Assembly (NCBI GenBank): GCA_026417415.1
Contig: JAOADG010000008.1
Span: forward strand, 434,001-498,000
Source: a bacterium
GTDB taxonomy: Bacteria; Electryoneota; JAOADG01
Direction: 5' to 3'
DNA length: 64,000 nt
A program made the translations under genes and the position numbers. The notes under the pieces are model-generated. The model was not told the origin of the DNA. It made no database searches and was given only the letters and a program-made list of their open reading frames with translations. Below are positions 36,007-44,200 of the stretch, one piece after another. Positions within the stretch are counted from its first letter, which is position 1; the number at the start of each line of letters is the position of its first letter.

Positions 36007-36785
36007 TGGCTATTTCTATCCAAAATCTTGTAAAAGTTTATCCTAAAAAAAATGGAAATCCACCTGTTAGAGCATTAGATGGATTCTCCTGTCGTGTGAA
36101 AAAAGGCGAAATTTATGGCCTGCTAGGATTAAACGGATCAGGAAAATCAACAGTAATTAAAATTTGTACAACATTATTAAAACCTACCGGTGGTGAAATC
36201 AAAGTTTTAGGTTTATCGCCTACAACAGAAGGTAAGGAGTTACGGCCCAAGATTGGATTAGTAGCACAATCTGTATCTCTAAATGAATACGCATCTGTCC
36301 TTGAAAATTTTTTATTTTTTGGGAAAAGATATCCTAAAACAAAAGAATTTCTTGAAAAAGAAATACGTGATTTATCTGACATCTTTGAGTTGCACCCCTT
36401 TTTAAACAGAATGGTCAAAGATTTATCCGGTGGAATGAAAAGAAAAGTAGATGTAGCGACGTCATTACTGCATCGTCCAGAGTTGTTGTTTTTAGATGAA
36501 CCCACACTTGGTTTGGATGTTCCATTTCGAAGAACTATGTGGAAACATTTATTACAACTTGTGCGAGAAAGAGAAATGACCATCATGCTAACTACGCACT
36601 ATTTGGAGGAGGCGGACCAATTGTGCGATACAGTAGGGATCATCCATCATGGCAAACTGTTGATTGAAGGTAAATCAAATGATTTGAAGAAAAGTATAAT
36701 TCAAAAAACACCTAGTACTACTTTAGACGATGTATTTCTTTACTATACAGGATTATCAATTCAAGAAGAAACTGAACAGTTATGA
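36006..36785 (+). CDS. ABC-2 type transporter ATP-binding protein
   Basis: 259 residues from ATG 36006, which shares one base with the mraY stop. Walker A GLNGSGKST, signature LSGGMKRKV, Walker B LLFLDEPTLGLD, H-loop LTTHYLEEAD. The family is the DrrA/NodI-like exporters. The pair with the next gene suggests export of a lipid, polysaccharide or drug-like compound; substrate unknown. Coupling to murG-mraY hints at envelope biogenesis. Confidence 0.93.
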   Translation: MAISIQNLVKVYPKKNGNPPVRALDGFSCRVKKGEIYGLLGLNGSGKSTVIKICTTLLKPTGGEIKVLGLSPTTEGKELRPKIGLVAQSVSLNEYASVLENFLFFGKRYPKTKEFLEKEIRDLSDIFELHPFLNRMVKDLSGGMKRKVDVATSLLHRPELLFLDEPTLGLDVPFRRTMWKHLLQLVREREMTIMLTTHYLEEADQLCDTVGIIHHGKLLIEGKSNDLKKSIIQKTPSTTLDDVFLYYTGLSIQEETEQL

Positions 36786-37543
36786 ATTTATTTCGAAATC
36801 AGTTTATTGAAGATGTACTATCAATCGCTATCGATCGATTAAGGACGCAGATACGTGTTCCAGTTTGGGTTGCAATGGAATTTATAGAACCGATTATGTG
36901 GTTGATCATGTATAGTCAGTTATATACAAAAGAGATTACAACTTCGTTCCTTGGGAATAGATCTTATTTAGATTATTTCGTTCCCGGATTACTTTTAATG
37001 ACTTGTTTTTTTGCTGCTTCTTGGAGTGGGATGGGATTGTTGGATCGGTTACGTTCGGGTTTCATCAATCGTGTATTAGTAACCCCTATTTCACGTTGGG
37101 CAATAATATTGGGGTATGCTTTAGCATTGACCATTACTTTATGGATTCAAATGGTAATCGTTTTATTGACAGCGTTTCTGTTGGGTTGGAGACCTGAACT
37201 AACTTTTCATTTACTATTTTTTTTATTTATAGCAGTAACCATGGTAGGTATTGCGTTTAGTGCATTATCATTTGCTTTAACCTTTGTAGGACAGCGTGAA
37301 GAAGCAATAATCCCCGTATTAAATTTTCTAATACTCCCTTTAATTTTTTTATCAGGAATTTTTATTCCACTTTCCTATTCTCCTAAATGGATACAGATTG
37401 CAGCCAAATTTAACCCTTTAGCTTGGACCCACAAGTTTGCAACTCTTCCGTTACCTCAGGCATACGGATATTTATTCCCAATTGTCCTTTTTACTTTGTT
37501 TGCTTTATGGATCAGTAGAAGAACAGTAAAACCTTATCTTTAA
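36782..37543 (+). CDS. ABC-2 type transporter permease
   Basis: 253 residues with about six membrane segments and the ABC-2 pattern (WSGMGLLDRLRSGFINRVLVTPISRW; LIFLSGIFIPLSYSPKWIQ). The ATG overlaps the ATPase gene by four bases. It forms the membrane part of the DrrAB-like exporter. Confidence 0.92.
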   Translation: MNLFRNQFIEDVLSIAIDRLRTQIRVPVWVAMEFIEPIMWLIMYSQLYTKEITTSFLGNRSYLDYFVPGLLLMTCFFAASWSGMGLLDRLRSGFINRVLVTPISRWAIILGYALALTITLWIQMVIVLLTAFLLGWRPELTFHLLFFLFIAVTMVGIAFSALSFALTFVGQREEAIIPVLNFLILPLIFLSGIFIPLSYSPKWIQIAAKFNPLAWTHKFATLPLPQAYGYLFPIVLFTLFALWISRRTVKPYL

Positions 37544-37602
37544 TGATCTTTTTTCACTTCAATCTGACAAGAGTTTGGTTCCCCCGAAACCGAATCTGAT
37601 AG

Positions 37603-37716
37603 TCACGTTTTAACTCCCAATTTAGGTAGTACCCATTTCTGCAAGCCAAACCATACTAAAAAAATTGCAACGAACAACAAAATATCTGATAGCACTGATT
37701 TTCTCCAATTGATCAA
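37603..37716 (-). CDS. 37-residue single-pass membrane protein
   Basis: MINWRKSVLSDILL opens the protein, one membrane helix spans about residues 12-28 (ILLFVAIFLVWFGL), and the tail is LPKLGVKT. The start is TTG with AAAGGAG nine bases upstream. Short proteins with a similar 'LP-x-x-GV-x-T' ending seem familiar to me from other anaerobes, but I cannot name a family. It lies beyond the terminator of the barrel-like gene, so it would need its own promoter or read-through. No function assigned. Confidence 0.6.
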   Translation of the reverse strand: MINWRKSVLSDILLFVAIFLVWFGLQKWVLPKLGVKT

Positions 37717-37737
37717 CTTGTTTATCTCCTTTAGTTA

Positions 37738-37767
37738 CAAAAAACGGACTACTGAAAAGTAGTCCGT
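37738..37767 (-). terminator. Rho-independent terminator of the T9SS locus
   Basis: On the minus strand, ACGGACTACT-tttc-AGTAGTCCGT has a perfect 10-bp stem followed by TTTTT. It is 21 bp downstream of the barrel-like gene. Confidence 0.92.
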
Positions 37768-37787
37768 TTGTATATTAAAGACACTAC

Positions 37788-38930
37788 TTATTTATTAGAA
37801 CGAAGTTCATTTTCTAATCTTTTGAGTTCAGCTTCTGCTCTTTCTCTTTCTTGCTGAGCACGCATTAAATCAGAATTTAGGAATAGTAGATCAACCTCAC
37901 TATCTACGGTCCAATCAAATAAAGACAGTTTTGTCTGCCGAGATAATCTTTCCCGAATTGCAGCACCTGCCGTACTTCTTCTACCTTCTCCTGTTTTTGC
38001 AAAAGGATCAATTTTATAAAACGGAGTCGGTGGAATAAATTTAAACATACCGTTTAAACGCCAAGGTTCATAATTCTTTTCTTTCTTAGTATCGTACTTA
38101 TGTTTGGTTGAATTTTTGGCGTTGGTAATTAAAAATTCTGGTGAAACAAGAAAACTCAATCCTTCCATAATTCTGAATTCACCTAATACTGATAGATAAG
38201 CATAAGGTTCTCTTGAAAAAACATTTGGTTTTGGCATTCTAGCAAAGAACAATCCAGCCACCTGACCACCTAATGAAATAGTATTTCTCACTGGATAAGT
38301 ATAAGCCATTGAATAAGTAATGGATTGAGCAGATTTTGTTATTGAACTTACAACATCATTGTGATTTTTATACGTGATGGACACTCCGAAAAACTGACTT
38401 TCTTCTGGAGTTAATGGACGTGAATACCAAGATGTTGAGAAGGTCATGGATGGTTCCATCGCTGCGGAGTAATAAGTGTGATAAGGCAAATTATTAACTT
38501 TAGATGCAGGATAGCTCATTCCACCTGTAAAAGAATGAACTAACAACAATTGACCCCAAGTCGTATAAATGTTTCCAAACTTTAGTCGCATTTCCAGATT
38601 GAATGGTATGAGATCACTAATCCCAAGTTTACCATAAGGATCTGCCCATAAAGGATCTTGATAAAGAATTTGAGAAAGTCCTAATTCAATATTTCGCATA
38701 AAACCAAAATGTACACCAACTACACCAGACATGTTCCGTGTTTTAACGTTGGAAAAATTTTTAGTCCACACACGTCCATGTGAAGTTACCATCATTGAAC
38801 CTGCTGGTATGGTCATACCTGATTGTACCCAATTGGTTCCATATCCCCCCGCAAATTCTTCACCAGAGGAAGGAATCACCAAAGAAAACAGTAAAACAAA
38901 AGACACAAGTAAACTAATAACCAGTTGCAT
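37788..38930 (-). CDS. Predicted outer-membrane beta-barrel-like protein
   Basis: 380 residues from ATG 38930, with GGAGGAA six bases upstream; an upstream in-frame start at 38969 adds residues with no SD support. Signal peptide (hydrophobic residues 2-20, cleavage near SSGEE), then about 270 residues of alternating aromatic and glycine-rich strands typical of a barrel (VVGVHFGFMRNIELGLSQ). A charged coiled coil closes it (RERAEAELKRLENELRSNK). I do not recognise the family. Last gene of the porU-like locus, separated from the SLBB gene by 77 bp. Confidence 0.65.
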   Translation of the reverse strand: MQLVISLLVSFVLLFSLVIPSSGEEFAGGYGTNWVQSGMTIPAGSMMVTSHGRVWTKNFSNVKTRNMSGVVGVHFGFMRNIELGLSQILYQDPLWADPYGKLGISDLIPFNLEMRLKFGNIYTTWGQLLLVHSFTGGMSYPASKVNNLPYHTYYSAAMEPSMTFSTSWYSRPLTPEESQFFGVSITYKNHNDVVSSITKSAQSITYSMAYTYPVRNTISLGGQVAGLFFARMPKPNVFSREPYAYLSVLGEFRIMEGLSFLVSPEFLITNAKNSTKHKYDTKKEKNYEPWRLNGMFKFIPPTPFYKIDPFAKTGEGRRSTAGAAIRERLSRQTKLSLFDWTVDSEVDLLFLNSDLMRAQQERERAEAELKRLENELRSNK

Positions 38931-39007
38931 ACTTCCTCCGAAATTAATTAACTGTAACGAACATACCAAAATACTCCACAGTAGTCAAGTAAAGCAAGAA
39001 TTTCCGA

Positions 39008-39505
39008 TTATTTTCTAATGAAAAAGTAATAGTAAACATTTGCCACGATAGCCATCTGGGATAATACTGCAACAATTTGTGATGCTAACTCTCCGAGTGA
39101 ACCAGCAATGATAATAGTATCTCCCGGTTCCAATTTTGGAATTAAACGCTCGTCTCCTGTAGAAAGATATTTTTTAATATTTACAATGATCACTTCCGAT
39201 CCTGCAGAAGAACTACGAATAATACGTACGTTGTCTAATCTTGCTTTTGGAGCAGGTCCACCTGCTACAGAAACCAATGTGATTAAATCAGTGGTTGATG
39301 GGACTAAATATTGACCAGGTTTTAATACTAACCCCCAAATGTTCACTGCCATAAGTAATTCATTTTGCGAGCCAATGTAATATTGTGCGCCTCGCTCAGT
39401 TCCTGTGCCTAATAAGGTACCTGTTGCACCCATACTTTGACTATAAATTGAAGTTTGTATAGACAAAGTAATAAATAATAAAAATAGGATAAGTTTCGTG
39501 TTCAA
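39008..39505 (-). CDS. Short SLBB-domain protein, polysaccharide-export type
   Basis: 165 residues. Signal peptide, then one SLBB domain (LKPGQYLVPSTTDLITLVSVAGGP, followed by DNVRIIR) and EPGDTIIIAGS. A C-terminal hydrophobic segment ends in YYYFFIRK. SLBB domains occur in Wza-like outer-membrane polysaccharide export proteins, but the poly-export domain itself is absent. TTG start with AAGGGG upstream, ten bases after the lipoprotein gene. Position in the sortase locus suggests a link to surface attachment of cargo; this is inference. Confidence 0.8.
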   Translation of the reverse strand: MNTKLILFLLFITLSIQTSIYSQSMGATGTLLGTGTERGAQYYIGSQNELLMAVNIWGLVLKPGQYLVPSTTDLITLVSVAGGPAPKARLDNVRIIRSSSAGSEVIIVNIKKYLSTGDERLIPKLEPGDTIIIAGSLGELASQIVAVLSQMAIVANVYYYFFIRK

Positions 39506-39515
39506 GAATCACCCC

Positions 39516-40304
39516 TTAATTGTTGTTACCAATTGTAAAATCCTTTTCTGAAAAAGAACTTGCTTGAAATGCAATCCAATATTCTAAACGCACGCGGTAG
39601 TTGCCAGCACGTAATCTACCTTGGATTAAAAATGTCGTATCTGCCGATAAATCTTCATTAAAGCGTACATTTTGATCACTGTCATATCGTACTTGATACC
39701 ACATCCAAACAATTTCATTAGATTGCGAAAATACTTTAACTACAAAACGATCAGGTGCATTTTCTGAAGTAGAATATGGATTTTGCCATTGAAAATAAGG
39801 TATTCCAGAGGTTGTGTCGGAAACAGTTAAACCACTGGCTTTTTCTAATAGTGCAAAAGTAATTGTATCCGATGCAGCACTACGATTTCCTGCTTCATCT
39901 ATTGCATGCATCCAAATTTTAAAAGGACGAACATTTCCGCTAACTGGATCTGGTAGCAACCGTCCATCTTGAATGATGTAAAACAATTGATTTCGGTTAA
40001 AAGGATGACGACCAATAAATACTACCTGTTCAACTGTGTCAAATGGGATCATATAGATTTCCCATTCTCGGACATCCGTGTCAATGGGTGGTCTCCAGCG
40101 AAGTAGAAAAGAATTTGCACTACTCCCTAAATCAATCGGTCTTGACAGTGTATCTACGATTGTAGTGGGATGAACGACAGGAATAATTTGTGGTGGTGAA
40201 GGCGGAATAGCATCTATAGGTGTCGAATCTTCTCCACAACCGATGATATAAAGAAAACTGAATGCGAGTAGAAACAAACTGATAAAACGTAAATTAGATA
40301 CCAA
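39516..40304 (-). CDS. Lipoprotein with fibronectin type III-like domains
   Basis: 262 residues. The TTG at 40304 follows GGAG by six bases, inside the end of the porV-like gene (11 bp overlap); a GTG three bases earlier is also possible. The signal ends in the lipobox LYIIGC. The rest is beta-rich with two fibronectin-like segments (NSFLLRWRPPIDTDVREWEIY; IPYFQWQNPY). Probably periplasmic or surface-exposed. No specific family recognised. Confidence 0.72.
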   Translation of the reverse strand: MVSNLRFISLFLLAFSFLYIIGCGEDSTPIDAIPPSPPQIIPVVHPTTIVDTLSRPIDLGSSANSFLLRWRPPIDTDVREWEIYMIPFDTVEQVVFIGRHPFNRNQLFYIIQDGRLLPDPVSGNVRPFKIWMHAIDEAGNRSAASDTITFALLEKASGLTVSDTTSGIPYFQWQNPYSTSENAPDRFVVKVFSQSNEIVWMWYQVRYDSDQNVRFNEDLSADTTFLIQGRLRAGNYRVRLEYWIAFQASSFSEKDFTIGNNN

Positions 40305-41277
40305 CACTAACTCCAATCCAATGATTAGTTCCAAGTTCAGGCTTTTGATAAGTATAGTCAAGTTGCATTTTCCAATACTTTACTCCAACCCCGTAAACAA
40401 ATTCATTTTTACGTAAACCCATTCGAAAAGATACCGTTCTTAAATAAGTTAATTCTGCACCCCAATTTACATAATACTCATATTTCTTTTCGGTATTTAA
40501 CTCTACGATAAGATCACTATTGAGTGGACGTATAGGTTGTTCATAACCTAATCCATACCTCAACTTTAATGGAATTGCATCTTCTACACCACTCCCCCAA
40601 TTGATACCAGTTTTCGTAAAGTCATTTGCAACTACTGATAGGTTAATCTCTCCGAGATGTTTTTGTGCAAACAAATCATTTAGGGATAATCGTAAACCCA
40701 CAGCTCCATCAACACCTATACCATTAGCATTTTTATCAAATAACGCCATTCGTATTAATTTTACATTCAGTCCAATAGGTACTTCAATAGGCAGTGAAAA
40801 ATAACTCCATCCAAACTCAGCAGTAAAACGGTTCAATTTAGCAAAAGTAAAAAAGAGAGCATCTTCACGGTCTGTAGTTACACCAATAGGTAGACCATTA
40901 CGATCACGTATAACGCGTTGACGTTCATCAATTGAAAGTTTAGTGTAATCTGGCCAAATGGGTATATCATCTATTCCAACGCGTAACCAATGGATTCCAA
41001 CTGCTGCACCAGTAATTGGCATGGCTGCACCGGCTACGTGATAGCTTCCTAAACCTTCAAACAAAGGTACGTACATTGCATGAATTTCAATATTTTTTAT
41101 TCTAGATAGTAAGGAAGGATTCCAGTAAAATGATCCTGCTTGGTTGCCTGTAGCAACAGCACCACCCATAGCCAGCTGTCGTGGTCCAACACCCAATTCT
41201 AAAAATTCACCTGCATAGCGAGCTGCAAATGAAAAACAATGAAGGCAAAGAATAAGAAATACAATATATTTACTCAA
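40294..41277 (-). CDS. PorV/PorQ-family outer-membrane protein
   Basis: 327 residues. Signal peptide, then the family signature FLELGVGPRQLAMGGAVAT with FYWNPSLLS, followed by a barrel-like body. In Bacteroidetes PorV (LptO) carries T9SS cargo from the translocon to the PorU sortase. The gene follows the porU-like gene by six bases and probably encodes its shuttle partner. PorQ or another UPF0164 member cannot be excluded. TTG start with GAGG nine bases upstream. Confidence 0.82.
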   Translation of the reverse strand: MSKYIVFLILCLHCFSFAARYAGEFLELGVGPRQLAMGGAVATGNQAGSFYWNPSLLSRIKNIEIHAMYVPLFEGLGSYHVAGAAMPITGAAVGIHWLRVGIDDIPIWPDYTKLSIDERQRVIRDRNGLPIGVTTDREDALFFTFAKLNRFTAEFGWSYFSLPIEVPIGLNVKLIRMALFDKNANGIGVDGAVGLRLSLNDLFAQKHLGEINLSVVANDFTKTGINWGSGVEDAIPLKLRYGLGYEQPIRPLNSDLIVELNTEKKYEYYVNWGAELTYLRTVSFRMGLRKNEFVYGVGVKYWKMQLDYTYQKPELGTNHWIGVSVGI

Positions 41278-41283
41278 TGATGT

Positions 41284-44200
41284 TTACCTCAATTTGGCTA
41301 ATTTCCCTTTTTTCTCGATGACTTGATTGTTGCTTTTTGCGGTTAATCGGTAAAAATAAACCCCGTTAGCTACCACTTCACCATTTTCGTCTCGGCCATC
41401 CCAGGTGATTTCTCGATAATTAATCACTTGTGGATCAGTTTCACGCAATGTTCTTATTTTTTTACCAGATACCGTATAGATTTTGATTTCAACGGGTTCT
41501 GTAGTTTGATCGGTTAAACTGTAGAAAAATGTAGTAGTTTTTTGAAAAGGATTTGGAAAGTTTCCAAACCATTCTAATCGAAACTGATTAGCGACTAAAA
41601 AGTTTATGGAATCAGTTGCAGTATTACTTGCTAAATCTGTAACAATCAATTTAGCCCAATGACGACCTGTTGAAAATCTTTTAGTGACGACAATGGAAGA
41701 GTTCTGAGAAACTTGATTGGATATCGGTAGTAGTAGTTCGTTTGAAGGAAGAGTATCACCATCAACTACAACATACACACTACCTTGCTGACTAAGATCC
41801 AATCCACCATTATCATATACACTTGCAGACAAACGTGCACCACTACGAATATAGCCACCATCTGAGAAAATTTGTCCTTCTACAGTAAAATCAAATTTTG
41901 GTGCTGTTCTATCTTGATTATCCATTAAAGAAAACTGCTGATAAGGTGGTCCGTCATACAAGTGTATTCCTTGATTGTCCACAGTAGAATTTAGCATTTT
42001 CCAAAGATTGGTAAAATGTCGGGAATGAATTTTCGTACGATTGCCAAGAATAGTATCTGCTTGCATGTGTATAATTACGCGATTTAAATAGGCAGTAGTA
42101 TCAATTTGTAAAAATACAATCCCACCCCCATTGAAGACGTTGCTTGGATTTCTACCGAATATTGCAAATTTATTTAAAGTTTGTAATCGTGAATGCAAAG
42201 TATCACTGTAAGTTACAGACAATACTGTACTTGGTTTCTGTATTGAATTCGGAGGAATAGAAACGCTTACTCGTGATGTTGGGTTATAACTAAACCCTCG
42301 ATCTCCTTCAGTCGCAGTAATCCACCAATAGACGTTATTTGATGTTGCCAAATTGTAATTATCATTTTCACTCACTTCATTGACCACATTTTCATAATCA
42401 GCATAGTAAGAGAATTTGTATTGTCCCGGTGGATATTGAAATGGATAATAAACACTTTGTGCTGTATAGGGTGGAATAGAGGGTACAGATAGGAACTCTA
42501 CTGTAATGGTATCAGATATTTGTTTAATGATTGCTACTCGTAAAAGGGTAGGTGGAACTTGCAAGGGACTATTGTTGGTGACTGTGAATCGAACGAATAG
42601 CGAATCAGTTGCTCGCCAGTGTACTTGGTTAGGAACAACTAGATTAGGTCTTCCCGGATAAGCATAAAAATCATAATCTTGATTAGGTTGTCTTACATTC
42701 CCAAGTGAATCGATCCACCTCCAATTTGTTCTTAAACGCATAGAAGGTAAAAGAGCAGGTTGAAGGGAACTTTCATACCAGAATGGACCACGAATAAAGG
42801 AACGACTGAGTTGGATGGTATCAATAGATAAAATAGAATCGTCTAAGAAAAATTTTCTAATGATTCCTTGTAAAGTCCGTATCCCATCAGAATCTATAAG
42901 TTTTACATAAAACTTAAATGTCGTATCAGAAAGGAGGGGATTGGGATCAGTTGTTACACTATCAATAAAACCACTGCTTGCGGCGGATTGAATATAAAAC
43001 GATGTAGCACCACGCACTGCGGTTTGATGGTTACTTTGATAAAACCCACGTAAAGTTAAACCATTGGTAGAAATTCCACTAGGAACACGAATTCTAGTAG
43101 AAAATGAATTGGAAACAATCGGGCGAATCGAAACAATCGGTTCCCAAACAGGATTATCAATAGAAAAATGATTTTGATTATACCATATAAAACTAACATT
43201 TCCACTATTGAAAGGAAGTGACGCTTGAATATCTATTGAGTCGCCTACTTGAACAAACAATTGTGAACTATTTTGTTGAATATTTTCAAAAGCTTTGAAA
43301 CGAAATGCAGGATCACCTAACAATGATGTAGCATAAAACGTATTACCAACTGGGCCAAACATCGCACGATTGCCGTATCTACTGAGATAAATGGATTTAG
43401 TAAGAGTCATCAATTCACCATAAGAGATGTTCGGATATCTTCGGATTTGTTCAAACATAAATTGTTGAAACAAAATCATTTGTTCACGATAGCCTAAACC
43501 TGCTGTACCAAACACTCCGACTGCGCCTTTATTAGGATGAAGAACAAAGTCCTCACCCATAGAGCTGCGTTGTACATCACCATTAAACGCTACAATAAAG
43601 CAAGAGAAATTACAGATTAAAGGATACTTTCCTGCATTTCTCATATTTGCTATATCACGTGTGCGAAAGAGACCACCGTCAGACCAAATTTCACCTGCAC
43701 CATGGCCATTGTATATCACCAAAGCTGAACCTTTCTCGAACAAATTTTGGAGTAAAGAGGTACCACCATAATAGGGAAGAGAAGGATTCTCTACTTGCAT
43801 TTCCCAAAAGTCATAATATGGCGATAAACGATCACGATTAATACGGTTGTATATTGTATAAAGGTTTTGACCACCAGAACCTGTAACAAAAGTAATGTAA
43901 TTTTGCCAACGATCAGGTGTTGGGTTGTTTTCTAATTCAAGAACTTTGTTAAAATAAAAACCGGCTTCCTCTTGAGTTCTTGCCGGAACACGACTAATAT
44001 GAATATCTGGTAAATCATTTTCATCGTCTAAAATTGAATACCAAGTATCAGAACCTACTACACCAATTTGTGAAACTGGAACCATAGGATGTGGAATAAG
44101 TGCACCATTTTTTCTTGGACTCCGATGCTGACGTTGAAGCCCGTCACCAAGTAGTAAGATGTACCGTGGAGGAATTTGCCAATTTCTTACAGCATAACGT

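Noticed and set aside
37744-37767. Inverted repeat near 37.75 kb as a mobile-element end
   Set aside because: It is a standard terminator stem with a T-run on the minus strand and has no partner copy nearby.
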